This document shows, one piece after another, positions 52,929 to 61,614 of a stretch of DNA of 64,000 bases (within the stretch, counting starts at the first letter, position 1; every line of letters starts with the position of its first letter). The translations under genes were made by a program, and so were the position numbers. The stretch comes from GCA-2730975 sp937893275 (GTDB taxonomy: Bacteria; Verrucomicrobiota; Verrucomicrobiia; Opitutales; Seribacteraceae), in assembly GCA_963968595.1 (NCBI GenBank), contig CAXAHJ010000001.1, forward strand, positions 62,001-126,000, written 5' to 3'. The notes under the pieces were generated by a model. It was not told the origin of the DNA and searched no databases. It was given only the letters and a program-made list of their open reading frames with translations.

Positions 52929-53540
52929 TTAAACACGACGACGCTTAGGGGGGCGACATCCGTTGTGGGGAACAGGCGTCACATCTATAATCGACGACAC
53001 CTTGAATCCGAGGCTTTGCAGGGAACGCACTGCAGAATCGCGACCCATACCCGGGCCTTTAATCTTCACGATTAGTTCCTTCATACCGTGAGACATAGCA
53101 ACCCGACCCGCATCTTGAGTAACAACCTGAGCGGCATAAGCAGTAGATTTTCGAGATCCCCTAAAGTTACACTTCCCGGAACTCGACCATGAGACCACAT
53201 TACCTTTCAGGTCGGAAAAGGTAACTTTGGTATTATTGAAAGTCGCAATTACGTGACAAATGCCCGAGGTGACATTCTTGCTTCCCTTAGCCTTACGAAC
53301 CTTTACCTCCTCAATTTCAGTTCCGAGCAAGTCTTCGGCAGTTTCTTCCTTTTTTTCTTTCGTCGAAGAGTTTTCGCGGGCGTCCACATCTTTGCCCCCA
53401 GCTTCAGAAACAGGAGTTTCGCTTGCCGGAGTTTCCTCTGATACTTCCTCCGTGCTTTCGGGCAAAGCCTCGGGAAGTGGTTTAGCGGAGCTTTCCTTAT
53501 CCTCGTCGCTTTCAGTTTTTTCTACTTCTTCTTCGCTCAT
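52929..53540 (-). CDS. rpsK: 30S ribosomal protein S11 with acidic N-terminal extension
   Basis: 203 residues, against about 129 in most bacteria. The normal S11 core begins near residue 80 (KNVTSGICHVIATFNNTKV) and ends PVPHNGCRPPKRRRV. The first ~75 residues are acidic low-complexity sequence rich in Glu, Ser, Pro, Thr and Ala (for example EESDEDKESS-type runs). There is no internal ATG in this frame at the core start, so the extension appears to be translated. S11 lies in the platform close to the mRNA exit. Confidence 0.94.
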   Translation of the reverse strand: MSEEEVEKTESDEDKESSAKPLPEALPESTEEVSEETPASETPVSEAGGKDVDARENSSTKEKKEETAEDLLGTEIEEVKVRKAKGSKNVTSGICHVIATFNNTKVTFSDLKGNVVSWSSSGKCNFRGSRKSTAYAAQVVTQDAGRVAMSHGMKELIVKIKGPGMGRDSAVRSLQSLGFKVSSIIDVTPVPHNGCRPPKRRRV

Positions 53541-53580
53541 GAGAAAATTGTCTTGTTAGGTGTGCAGTTATAAAAAGGAG

Positions 53581-53955
53581 TTATTTGTTCCGAACGACAC
53601 CCACGGTCTTTCGACCTCCTTTTCTAGTTCGGGCATTAGTAATTGTTCGTTGTCCACGTACAGGCAAACCTCGCTGGTGGCGTAGTCCACGGTATGAACG
53701 GATACTCTGAAGTCTTTTAAGGTTAGCGGTAACATCTCGACGTAGATCTCCCTCCACTAAATACTTTCGCTCAAGAATGACGTTCGTTATTTTACTTAAA
53801 TCTTGTTCACTTAAATCCTGAGTGCGAAGATTCGGATCGATTCCAGCTTCTTCGAGCACACTTTTCGAACGTGTAGGACCAATGCCATATACGTATCGTA
53901 GCGAATACTCTATTTTTTTACGGTTTGGGATGTCTACTCCAAGCAAGCGAGCCAT
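53581..53955 (-). CDS. rpsM: 30S ribosomal protein S13
   Basis: 124 residues, normal S13: MARLLGVDIPNRKKIEYSL, YGIGPTRSKSVLEEAGI, RSYRGLRHQRGLPVRGQRT and a basic C-terminal tail. S13 contacts tRNA in the P site and the intersubunit bridge. It directly follows secY after 33 bases; the usual infA and rpmJ genes between secY and rpsM are absent. Confidence 0.98.
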   Translation of the reverse strand: MARLLGVDIPNRKKIEYSLRYVYGIGPTRSKSVLEEAGIDPNLRTQDLSEQDLSKITNVILERKYLVEGDLRRDVTANLKRLQSIRSYRGLRHQRGLPVRGQRTITNARTRKGGRKTVGVVRNK

Positions 53956-53988
53956 GATAATTATGTGGTTAAAATGAAATTTAAAATG

Positions 53989-55539
53989 TTATGCCTTGAG
54001 AAAGGAAGCAGCTAAGCCAAGAATGAGAAGGACGGCGGAAATCCAAATCAAAGGACGCCACTGAGCCTCAAACTCTTTAAGTTCGAGCGACTCGATCCCT
54101 TGCCCCTGAACGGAAGCGCTACGCCCGCGCAAACGACCTTTACGCAAAAAACCATCGTAATGACGCTGGAGAAGAAAAGTTTCTATTTGTCGCATGGTAT
54201 CCAGAACTACGCCGACAATAATGAGAAGACCTGTACCGCCGAAGAAAGTCGCGACATTGTATGAGACTCCGGCAAAATTAAAAATAATGTCAGGGAAGAC
54301 TGCGATTAGAGTTAAAAAAATAGATCCTGCGAGTGTAAGCCTTGTCATTACAAAGTCAAGAAATCGGGCAGTTGGTTCACCTGGCCGAACACCGGGAACA
54401 TAACCACCGTTTTTCTTCAAATCATCGGCTATTTGTACGGGTTTGAACATAATCGAAACCCAAAAGTAACTGAAGACAAGTATGAGACCCGCATACACAG
54501 AGTAATACAATAAGCCTCTGCCCGCGAACATAGCTGCTAAATCTAACGCCCAGTTTGAATCCGCAGGACTGTCTGCCATTGCCGCACCTAGTGTTCTAAG
54601 CAACTGGGCAGGAAACATCAGGATCGCACTTGCGAAAATCACAGGCATTACGCCAGCATAATTTACCTTTAGAGGCAAAAAGGAGCTTTGGCCACCGTAC
54701 ACCTTGCGCCCTACCACACGCTTTGCATATTGTACAGGAATCTTACGCTGAGCTTGCGTAACAGCAATTACACCGGCAACAACCAAGAGAAAAAGGCCAA
54801 CCATCAAGAGTGCTTTGACCCAAACTAAATTATCGCCGGCTGGAGCTTGGAAAACCAATGCGTAGGCATCCGCAAGTGCCTTCGGAAGATCGGACAAAAT
54901 GCCTACGGTTATAAGAAGAGAAATTCCGTTCCCGATTCCTCTTTGTGTGATTTGCTCACCAAGCCACATCAAAATTATCGTCCCTGTGGTAAGAAAGACA
55001 ACGGTGTTGGCAAAAAACATCGAGGATTGAGAAACGACTATTTCGCCGAAAGGTTGACCGCTCAAGCCAAGGCTATTAGGATTAAAGCCCTGAATCAGAG
55101 AACCAGGACTGTCTCGTAATGCCAATGCAAGCAATCCGCCTTGTACTAAACAAATTACAATTGTTAAGTACCGAGTATATTGGGAAATTTTTTGACGACC
55201 AGGCTCACCCTCCTGTTGCAAACGGGCAAGCTGCGGAAAAACCGCACCCATTAGTTGCATTATAATTGAGGCACTGATATAGGGCATTATACCCAAGGCA
55301 AAGAGGGCACCATTAAGCAATGCGCCACCAGTAAACATATTGTAAAAGCCAAGAATATCGTTTCCGTCATCTTGACTTTGCAGGGCTCGCCATTCAAAGA
55401 AGTCGCGGATTGGGGTAGGATCAACTCCGGGTAGCGGTACATTCGCGCCAACTCGAGCAATAAATAACAAAGCCAGAGTAAAAAATATACGCTGACGAAG
55501 CTCGGGTATTTTGAGCGAATTTGTGAATGCTGATAGCAT
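53989..55539 (-). CDS. secY: Preprotein translocase subunit SecY
   Basis: Ten-helix channel subunit of the Sec translocon, 516 residues (E. coli 443; the extra length is mainly in the first periplasmic loop and the cytoplasmic loops). The N-terminus LKIPELRQRIFFTLALLFIARVG, plug-region features, QRGIGNGISLLI, PVQYAKRVVGRKVYGGQ and the C-terminal cytosolic loop PGVRPGEPTARFLD are typical. In the spc position after rplO (53 bases) and before rpsM. Confidence 0.97.
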   Translation of the reverse strand: MLSAFTNSLKIPELRQRIFFTLALLFIARVGANVPLPGVDPTPIRDFFEWRALQSQDDGNDILGFYNMFTGGALLNGALFALGIMPYISASIIMQLMGAVFPQLARLQQEGEPGRQKISQYTRYLTIVICLVQGGLLALALRDSPGSLIQGFNPNSLGLSGQPFGEIVVSQSSMFFANTVVFLTTGTIILMWLGEQITQRGIGNGISLLITVGILSDLPKALADAYALVFQAPAGDNLVWVKALLMVGLFLLVVAGVIAVTQAQRKIPVQYAKRVVGRKVYGGQSSFLPLKVNYAGVMPVIFASAILMFPAQLLRTLGAAMADSPADSNWALDLAAMFAGRGLLYYSVYAGLILVFSYFWVSIMFKPVQIADDLKKNGGYVPGVRPGEPTARFLDFVMTRLTLAGSIFLTLIAVFPDIIFNFAGVSYNVATFFGGTGLLIIVGVVLDTMRQIETFLLQRHYDGFLRKGRLRGRSASVQGQGIESLELKEFEAQWRPLIWISAVLLILGLAASFLKA

Positions 55540-55592
55540 TTAATAGAAGAGGAAGCCTATAGAAATTCAGACAGTGAGTAAGGTCCCGAACA

Positions 55593-56030
55593 CTATGAAC
55601 TAGTTTCGACGGATCCCCCGGCTGCCTTTATTTTTTCTTCGGCGGATGAAGAGCATTTGCAAACCTTGACTTTGTAAGATTTTTTTACTTCACCATTGCC
55701 AAGCAGTTTAATGGAAATTGCGTTTGAACGGATGATACCAGCCGCTTTAGCGGAATCAAGATCGACAATATCTCCTTCAATCTTTTCCAATTCGCCGACA
55801 TTCACAAGAGCATACTCTTTCCGAAAGCGAGCGTTGTTGAAGCCTCGACAAGGTAGTTTCCTAAAGAGGGGCATCTGCCCACCTTCAAATCCTGGTCTAA
55901 GGGAATAACCCGAGCGAGATTTTGCTCCGTTCTCACCTCGGCAGCATGTTTTGCCTCGTCCATTTCCTTCGCCACGACCGACACGTTTTCGTGCATGGGT
56001 AGCGCCCGCTGGTATAGCATGTTCCTTCAT
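55593..56030 (-). CDS. rplO: 50S ribosomal protein L15
   Basis: 145 residues: GATHARKRVGRGEGNGRGKTC resembles the glycine-rich N-terminal L15 extension, then GYSLRPGFEGGQMPLFRKLPCRGF. C-terminal domain normal with a short Ser-rich end. It follows rpsE by 5 bases; rpmD (L30), which usually lies between rpsE and rplO, is missing. Confidence 0.97.
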   Translation of the reverse strand: MKEHAIPAGATHARKRVGRGEGNGRGKTCCRGENGAKSRSGYSLRPGFEGGQMPLFRKLPCRGFNNARFRKEYALVNVGELEKIEGDIVDLDSAKAAGIIRSNAISIKLLGNGEVKKSYKVKVCKCSSSAEEKIKAAGGSVETSS

Positions 56031-56035
56031 TTGAA

Positions 56036-56674
56036 TTACTTTTCGATGTCCGAGGGAATAGTTTCAGTTGAATCGCTAGAATTATCGACGAGTTCAGAAG
56101 GGGAGGGGAGAACTGTAGATGAAACCATAGACATGCCTTTGACTTCCTCGCCCCGAATAGAAGAAATAACCTCCGCGGTGCGTAACTGTTGAAGACCTTG
56201 AATTGTAGCAGTAACTACGGCCAAGTGGTTGTTGGAGCCCATGGATTTGGAAAGGATGTTTTTAATTCCAACTGCCTCCAGCACGGCTCGAACTCCGCCA
56301 CCTGCAATAATACCCGTACCAGGTCTAGCCGGTCGTAAAAACACTCTCCCGCCATCAGCTTTCCCGTGAACTTGGTGAGGGATGGTATCCCCGCACAAGA
56401 AATACAATTTCATGGCTTTACGAGCTTGATCAGTTCCCTTGCGTATCGCATCGGGAACCATCTGGGCTTTACCATAGCCATAGCCAACTCGGCCGTTTTG
56501 ATCACCGACGACAACAAGTGCGGCAAAGCTGAAGCGTCGCCCACCCTTCACTACCTTGGAGCAACGGTTAATGTGCACTACTTTTTCAAAGAATTCCGAT
56601 TCTTCCTCTTCGGGAACAGGTTTTCTTCGACGTTGAGAAAATCTTGGTTGGATACTCATTTCAAGCGTTCGCAA
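56036..56674 (-). CDS. rpsE: 30S ribosomal protein S5
   Basis: 212 residues. The core (residues about 22-180) has the double-stranded RNA-binding fold (FEKVVHINRCSKVVKGGRRFSF, GYGYGKAQMVPDAIRKG) and the C-terminal domain (GTGIIAGGGVRAVLEAVGI). It has an extra acidic/Ser-rich C-terminal tail of about 30 residues. S5 shapes the mRNA entry pore and decoding accuracy. Seven bases after rplR. Confidence 0.97.
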   Translation of the reverse strand: MRTLEMSIQPRFSQRRRKPVPEEEESEFFEKVVHINRCSKVVKGGRRFSFAALVVVGDQNGRVGYGYGKAQMVPDAIRKGTDQARKAMKLYFLCGDTIPHQVHGKADGGRVFLRPARPGTGIIAGGGVRAVLEAVGIKNILSKSMGSNNHLAVVTATIQGLQQLRTAEVISSIRGEEVKGMSMVSSTVLPSPSELVDNSSDSTETIPSDIEK

Positions 56675-56681
56675 TAAAGGG

Positions 56682-57038
56682 TTAAAATACTATTCCCGCG
56701 TCTCGGACAACTTCCGCAAAAGCCTTAACGCAGCCATGATATTTACGACCAGCACGATCAAATACCACAGTCGTAACACCTGCAGCCTTTGCTCTTTCGG
56801 CAAAAACTTTGCCCAATTTCGCTGATCCATCAAGATTGGGCAAAACGCCGACCATGTCGTTAGCGTTCGTAGAAGAAGCAACTAGGGTTCTAGCGACAGA
56901 ATCATCTATGCACTGCACATGTATGTTTTTATTGGTAAAACATATGGTCAACCGAGGTCTTTCGGCAGTGCCGTGAACCTTCTTTCGAATTCGCCAGCGA
57001 CGCTTCTGTCTCAATTCTCTTTTCTTAGAAAGTTTCAT
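56682..57038 (-). CDS. rplR: 50S ribosomal protein L18
   Basis: 118 residues, normal L18: basic N-terminus (LSKKRELRQKRRWRIRKKV), RPRLTICFTNKNIHVQCID, and the YHGCVKAFAEVVRDAGIVF ending. Binds 5S rRNA. Located between rplF and rpsE as usual. Confidence 0.98.
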   Translation of the reverse strand: MKLSKKRELRQKRRWRIRKKVHGTAERPRLTICFTNKNIHVQCIDDSVARTLVASSTNANDMVGVLPNLDGSAKLGKVFAERAKAAGVTTVVFDRAGRKYHGCVKAFAEVVRDAGIVF

Positions 57039-57062
57039 GTCTTCAAATGCCCTTAAGTATGT

Positions 57063-57599
57063 CTAGGCTGATTTTTTACCTTCCTTGCGTCGTACGAACT
57101 CTCCAACAATTCGCACTCCCTTGCCTTTGTAAGGTTCAACCGGGTAGTAACTCTTGATGTCGGCAGTTACCTGACCCACCTTTTGCTTGTCGGGGCCTTC
57201 GACGTGTATTTTCACATTGTCGGAAACGGTAACGGTTACACCGTCAGGTATCGGATACTCGATGGGATGGGAGTAGCCTAACTCAAGGTCGACAAGGTTG
57301 CCTTTAACGGCGGCCCTAAAGCCCACGCCTTCTATAAGCAAATCCTTGGAATAAGAGTTAACCACCCCATCCACCATATTCGATATGATTGAACGGACTG
57401 TTCCATGCATTGCCCTAGCAGGTCGAGTATCGTCGGTCGGAGTAACCGAAACTACATTATCCTCCACTGCAATTTGTGCCAGCTTGGAAAAATGCTTTTC
57501 TAGTTTCCCCTTAGGTCCGGAAACATTTACGAGGTTATCCTGAACGGATACTTCAACGCCTGAAGGGATGTTTATTGGCAACTTGCCTATCCTGCTCAT
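57063..57599 (-). CDS. rplF: 50S ribosomal protein L6
   Basis: 178 residues, normal L6: MSRIGKLPINIPSGVEV start, GPKGKLEKHFSK, and the PYKGKGVRIVGEFVRRKEGKK C-terminal motif. Near the sarcin-ricin loop. An AAAGGA sequence about 12 bases before the ATG is one of the few possible Shine-Dalgarno sites in the cluster. Confidence 0.98.
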   Translation of the reverse strand: MSRIGKLPINIPSGVEVSVQDNLVNVSGPKGKLEKHFSKLAQIAVEDNVVSVTPTDDTRPARAMHGTVRSIISNMVDGVVNSYSKDLLIEGVGFRAAVKGNLVDLELGYSHPIEYPIPDGVTVTVSDNVKIHVEGPDKQKVGQVTADIKSYYPVEPYKGKGVRIVGEFVRRKEGKKSA

Positions 57600-57643
57600 T
57601 TCTTAATTGTCCTTTGATTCATTAAAGAGAGTGGGGGTGGAGT

Positions 57644-58042
57644 TTACCAGACATTACAAAGAATTTCCCCGCCAACCTTTTGTCGGCGTGCCGAAGAATC
57701 ATCAAGCAAGCCCTTTGGCGTACTCAGGATCGAAATCCCCAACCCGTCAAGAACCCGGGGAATTTCTCTGTAACCGCAATAAGAGCGAAGACCTGGTGTG
57801 CTTGCTCGTGAAATTCCTTTGATAGCATGGTTTCCCTCTACGTACTTGAGTTGAAGCTGAATACTTTTCCGGCCATTGGCATCAATCCCTTCACCGAAAT
57901 TTTCAACAAAACCGCGCTCCTTAAGAATACGGGCAATTCCCTCCCGTAATTTTGAATGTGGATAGTCGCAAGATTCCTTGCCTACGCTGCCGGCATTGCG
58001 AATAACAGTTATAAAATCACCTATGGCATCATGGATTGACAT
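57644..58042 (-). CDS. rpsH: 30S ribosomal protein S8
   Basis: 132 residues, normal S8: MSIHDAIGDFITVIRNAG and the C-terminal signature STPKGLLDDSSARRQKVGGEILCNVW. ATG at 58042 is chosen over a start at 58192 that lies within rpsN. S8 can autoregulate the spc operon in enterobacteria; nothing seen here shows this. Confidence 0.97.
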   Translation of the reverse strand: MSIHDAIGDFITVIRNAGSVGKESCDYPHSKLREGIARILKERGFVENFGEGIDANGRKSIQLQLKYVEGNHAIKGISRASTPGLRSYCGYREIPRVLDGLGISILSTPKGLLDDSSARRQKVGGEILCNVW

Positions 58043-58074
58043 CTTTGTTGTCTCTTGGTTGGGATTAACAATAC

Positions 58075-58380
58075 TTACCACGAAGCCTTGATCACGCCTG
58101 GTAACTTGCCTTGCAAAGCCATCTCGCGAAATGTGATGCGAGAAAGACCAAATTTCCGGATGAAGGCACGCGGTCTCCCCGTAGACGAACATCTTCTAGA
58201 GACACGAACGGGAGACGAATTACGCGGAAGTTTGGCTAATTTTGACTGGGCGGCATATAAATCCTCCACATCAGTCTCGGGGTTCGTCATTATGGCCTTG
58301 AGGGCTGCTCGCTTGGCAGCGTAACGCTCAACCAAACGAATACGCTTATTGTTGCGAGCAATGGTAGATTTTTTTGCCAT
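58075..58380 (-). CDS. rpsN: 30S ribosomal protein S14
   Basis: 101 residues of the long zinc-independent S14 form: MAKKSTIARNNKR start, SSPVRVSRRCSSTGRPRAFIRKFGLSRITFREMA signature and KLPGVIKASW end, with a single cysteine and no CxxC pair. It lies between rplE and rpsH. Confidence 0.98.
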   Translation of the reverse strand: MAKKSTIARNNKRIRLVERYAAKRAALKAIMTNPETDVEDLYAAQSKLAKLPRNSSPVRVSRRCSSTGRPRAFIRKFGLSRITFREMALQGKLPGVIKASW

Positions 58381-58410
58381 AATTATTTAGGGATAATTGT
58401 AATGAAAAAT

Positions 58411-58989
58411 TTATGCGGCAGCATCTTCCTGATTTTTTTGATCGGAAGAAGTCTTGCGAAACGGCATCCCAAGATGTGAAAGTAGTTCATGGCCCTCTTT
58501 GTCGGTCACGGCAGAAGTTACAATGCTGATGTCGAGGCCAATGTTAGTACGCTGACGCTCGACATTGATTTCGGGAAAAATACTATGATCAGTGATCCCG
58601 AGAGTGTAATTGCCATGGCCATCAAGCCGTGATGATACGCCTCTGAAGTCTCGGATATTGGGCAATGAAATAGCGAGCAGTCTAAAGAGAAAATCCCACA
58701 TTATTTCTCCTCGCAAGGTAACCATCAGTCCAACGGGCATCCCTTGACGAACCTTGAAATTGGAAACACTAATGCGAGCCTTGCATATCACAGGAGATTG
58801 TCCGGCAATGGAAGCAAAGTCCTTCCGTAAGTCTTCCAAGCCAGCCTTGTCCATCTCATCACCAAAACCAGTGTTCAGGACAACCTTAAGTACTTTGGGC
58901 ACTTGATGGATATTCTTATACCCAAGCTCCTTCATCAAAGCTGGGACAACTTGTTCTAAATATTGTTTATGTAGAAATGCTTGGCTCAT
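58411..58989 (-). CDS. rplE: 50S ribosomal protein L5
   Basis: 192 residues, normal L5 core (KVVLNTGFGDEMDK, GLMVTLRGEIMWDFLFRLL, GNYTLGITDHSIFPEI), with a short extra Gln/Asp/Ala-rich C-terminal end. Contacts 5S rRNA and P-site tRNA. 18 bases after rplX. Confidence 0.97.
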   Translation of the reverse strand: MSQAFLHKQYLEQVVPALMKELGYKNIHQVPKVLKVVLNTGFGDEMDKAGLEDLRKDFASIAGQSPVICKARISVSNFKVRQGMPVGLMVTLRGEIMWDFLFRLLAISLPNIRDFRGVSSRLDGHGNYTLGITDHSIFPEINVERQRTNIGLDISIVTSAVTDKEGHELLSHLGMPFRKTSSDQKNQEDAAA

Positions 58990-59007
58990 GTCTAGAAGTG
59001 AAAAAAT

Positions 59008-59265
59008 CTATGAAGTTCGACTTGCCACTCGCTCAGTGTGGCGAGATGAAAGCATCACGTTGGAATAATGCAGAGAGGCTTCTCTTTCTACAATTGAACC
59101 CTCGGGGTTATCCTGGGTCTTGCGCTCGTGATGCTTCACAAGATTAACGCCTTCTACTATGATGCGATTCTTCGCTCGAAGAACTTCGAGAACTTTACCT
59201 TTTTTGTCCTTATGTTCTCCGGCAATCACGGTAACTTCATCTCCTCTTTTAATCATTTTTGCCAT
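59008..59265 (-). CDS. rplX: 50S ribosomal protein L24
   Basis: 85 residues with the KOW motif (GDEVTVIAGEHKDKKGKVLEV). The ATG at 59265 (MAKMIKRGDEV) is chosen: GGAGG lies 10 bases before it inside the end of rplN. A TTG start two codons earlier is possible. Slightly shorter than the usual ~104 residues. Two bases after rplN. Confidence 0.96.
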   Translation of the reverse strand: MAKMIKRGDEVTVIAGEHKDKKGKVLEVLRAKNRIIVEGVNLVKHHERKTQDNPEGSIVEREASLHYSNVMLSSRHTERVASRTS

Positions 59266-59267
59266 GA

Positions 59268-59630
59268 TCAAAGAACCTCCGGAGCGAGAGAAATGATTTT
59301 CATAAATTTAGAACGCAGTTCACGAGCAACGGGGCCGAAGATTCGAGTGCCGCTAGGAACTCCATCGTTGCCAACTAATACTACGGCATTTTCATCGAAT
59401 CGAATGTAACTGCCATCGGGTCGACGGATCGGGGCTCTGGTGCGAACTACAACAGCTCTCACAACCGAACCTTTCTTGACAGTTGAATCGGTAGAACTTT
59501 CTTTGATGTGGCAAACGATTACATCGCCCACGCTTGCCGTTTTTTTGTTCTGTCCAAGCCTTCTAATCATACGAGCTTTCTTTGCTCCCGTATTATCGGC
59601 GACCTCCACGCGACTAAGTAATTGAATCAT
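59268..59630 (-). CDS. rplN: 50S ribosomal protein L14
   Basis: 120 residues, normal L14: MIQLLSRVEVADNTGAKKARMIR, VKKGSVVRAVVVRTR, GTRIFGPVARELRSKFMKIISLAPEVL. Located between rpsQ and rplX. Confidence 0.98.
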   Translation of the reverse strand: MIQLLSRVEVADNTGAKKARMIRRLGQNKKTASVGDVIVCHIKESSTDSTVKKGSVVRAVVVRTRAPIRRPDGSYIRFDENAVVLVGNDGVPSGTRIFGPVARELRSKFMKIISLAPEVL

Positions 59631-59646
59631 GTCAGTAAGAAATAGA

Positions 59647-59928
59647 TTAGGCGGTGGCAGCGGCCGGGGCGCGATGCACGATGGAAACCACTCGCCAACG
59701 CTTAAGCTTACTCAGAGGACGGGTCGCCATAATGCGAACGCGGTCGCCAACGCCAGCTTGGTTTTCTTCGTCGTGAGCATGTACTGTAGTTTTTCGGCGG
59801 ATTTCCTTCTTGTACAGAGGATGAGGCACTTTGTATTCGTAAACCACCTTGAGCGACTTGTCACCAGTCTTGGAACGCACGATGCCGAGAAGCTCCTTGC
59901 GATTGTTACGTGTTTGGCTTTCACTCAT
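59647..59928 (-). CDS. rpsQ: 30S ribosomal protein S17
   Basis: 93 residues, OB-fold S17: GIVRSKTGDKSLKVVYEYKVPHPLYKK, GDRVRIMATRPLSKLKRWRVV. About 10 residues longer than usual at the Ala-rich C-terminus. Follows rpmC. Confidence 0.97.
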   Translation of the reverse strand: MSESQTRNNRKELLGIVRSKTGDKSLKVVYEYKVPHPLYKKEIRRKTTVHAHDEENQAGVGDRVRIMATRPLSKLKRWRVVSIVHRAPAAATA

Positions 59929-59940
59929 GGTATAAATAGA

Positions 59941-60153
59941 TTAGGCATTATCAGGGATTGCTTCGGCAGCGAATTTTTCGGCCAAGATAGTATTGATTCT
60001 AGCCCGTTCTCGGCGCAAAGAGCAAAGCATGTGAGGTTTTTCCACCTGCCCAGTCTGCTTTCTTAGTCTTAGATTCATTAACTCTTCTCCTATATCCCGA
60101 AACTTCTTTTCAAGTTCCAGAGTGCTGAGCTTTCTTATTTCGGCGACCTTCAT
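59941..60153 (-). CDS. rpmC: 50S ribosomal protein L29
   Basis: 70 residues, two-helix L29: MKVAEIRKLSTLELEKKF, ELMNLRLRKQTGQVEKPHMLCSLRRERARINTIL. Lies at the exit tunnel rim near SRP and trigger-factor binding. Between rplP and rpsQ. Confidence 0.97.
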   Translation of the reverse strand: MKVAEIRKLSTLELEKKFRDIGEELMNLRLRKQTGQVEKPHMLCSLRRERARINTILAEKFAAEAIPDNA

Positions 60154-60175
60154 GACAATTAAATCTTAAGAAAAA

Positions 60176-60598
60176 TCAAAAGCTTTGTACGCGGGAAACG
60201 AGACGACAGCGAAAGGGCAGTTTAGCGTCGGCGAGACTAAGAGCTTGTCGGGCGATGGTGAGTGAACATCCGGCAACTTCAAACAAAACATGACCCGGAC
60301 GAATGACCGCCACCCAATGATCGACGGGGCCTTTGCCCTTTCCTTGGCGAGTTTCGGCAGGTTTTTTTGTGACCGACTTGTGAGGGAAAACGCGAATCCA
60401 CACCTTGCCCTTACGCTTAAGGTGCCGATTGACAGCAACACGTGCCGCCTCAATTTGGTTAGAGGTCATACGACCACGAGTAAGTGATTGTATCCCATAC
60501 TCTCCAAAAGCAACAGTAGTTCCTCGAGTAGCATTACCACGAATTCTGCCTCTATGTATTTTGCGATACTTTGTTCGTGCTGGAAGAAGCTTGGACAT
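60176..60598 (-). CDS. rplP: 50S ribosomal protein L16
   Basis: 140 residues, normal L16: MSKLLPARTKYRKIHRGR, TRGTTVAFGEYGIQSL, RVFPHKSVTKKPAETRQGKGKGPVDHW. Helps position tRNA in the A site. Between rpsC and rpmC. Confidence 0.98.
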   Translation of the reverse strand: MSKLLPARTKYRKIHRGRIRGNATRGTTVAFGEYGIQSLTRGRMTSNQIEAARVAVNRHLKRKGKVWIRVFPHKSVTKKPAETRQGKGKGPVDHWVAVIRPGHVLFEVAGCSLTIARQALSLADAKLPFRCRLVSRVQSF

Positions 60599-60632
60599 GG
60601 TGAATAATAAAGATTAAAAATTATAAGTCGAA

Positions 60633-61268
60633 TTAGAAAATGCGATCTTCATCCTTAAGACAAATCCAACATTTTATCCCAATTATGCCATAAACAGTGT
60701 GTGCCTCAATAAAACCATAGTCGATATTTTCTCGTAAGGTATGAAGGGGAACGCGACCCTCTCTTTGTTTCTCAGTTCGAGCGATGTCTGTTCCACCTAA
60801 TCGACCAGCGCATTGAATTCGAATTCCCTCCGCGCCCATAGACATGGTTGTCTGCACGGCCTTCTTCATCGCACGCCTGAAAGCTATCCGACGCTCCAAT
60901 TGAAGTGCCACGTTTTCGGCAACCAAGGACGCAACGAGATCAGGTTTTTTTACTTCCTGAATTTCCAAGCGGACCTCTTTTCCAATCCTTTTGTTTAATT
61001 CGTCACGAAGTCCGTCAAGCTCTTGCCCTTTGCGACCAATGACAATACCAGGTCGAGCAGTCCAAATAGTAACACGAGTTCTAGTGGACGCACGTTCGAT
61101 AACGACCCTCGGAACGGATGCAAAGCGCAGTTTCTTATCGAGATATTCCCTTATGCAAATGTCTTCGTTGATAAATTTAGCGTAGTCGCCTTTGTTGGCA
61201 TACCATCGCGCACTCCAGTTGCGCCGCACTCCAAGTCGAAAACCAATCGGATTTACTTTTTGTCCCAT
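60633..61268 (-). CDS. rpsC: 30S ribosomal protein S3
   Basis: 211 residues: MGQKVNPIGFRLGVRRNWSARW start, KH domain (RPGIVIGRKGQELDGL), and the GVKCWI-like IGIKCWICLKD end. Forms the mRNA entry with S4 and S5. Four bases after rplV. Confidence 0.98.
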   Translation of the reverse strand: MGQKVNPIGFRLGVRRNWSARWYANKGDYAKFINEDICIREYLDKKLRFASVPRVVIERASTRTRVTIWTARPGIVIGRKGQELDGLRDELNKRIGKEVRLEIQEVKKPDLVASLVAENVALQLERRIAFRRAMKKAVQTTMSMGAEGIRIQCAGRLGGTDIARTEKQREGRVPLHTLRENIDYGFIEAHTVYGIIGIKCWICLKDEDRIF

Positions 61269-61272
61269 AGCT

Positions 61273-61614
61273 TTAGGCGTTGTCGGAAAGTATGATGCGG
61301 AAATGACTCATGCGCTTCTTGTAAGGGTGGGCCGAACCGCGAGCACAGGGTCTAAAACGACGCAAGGAAGGTCCTTCCTCAACAATTGCCTCGCGGATAA
61401 TCAAATTGTCAGCGGCTAAATTTGCATTGTTTTCAGCATTAGCCATAGCGGACCGCAACGTTTTAACGAGCATGCGAGCAGCTTTTCGAGGAATAAACTT
61501 GAGCAACTCCACTCCTTCGCCAGCCGTACGACCAGGCAAAACACGAGCCACTTCCCTCGCCTTTTTGGGAGAGATACGTAAATATTTAGTGTAAGCCTTA
61601 ACTTCCATGGTCAC
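61273..61614 (-). CDS. rplV: 50S ribosomal protein L22
   Basis: 113 residues, normal L22: RISPKKAREVARVLPGRT, KAARMLVKTLRSAMANAENN, GPSLRRFRPCARGSAHPYKKRMSHFRIIL. Its beta-hairpin lines the exit tunnel constriction. Overlaps rpsS by 4 bases. Confidence 0.98.
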   Translation of the reverse strand: MTMEVKAYTKYLRISPKKAREVARVLPGRTAGEGVELLKFIPRKAARMLVKTLRSAMANAENNANLAADNLIIREAIVEEGPSLRRFRPCARGSAHPYKKRMSHFRIILSDNA

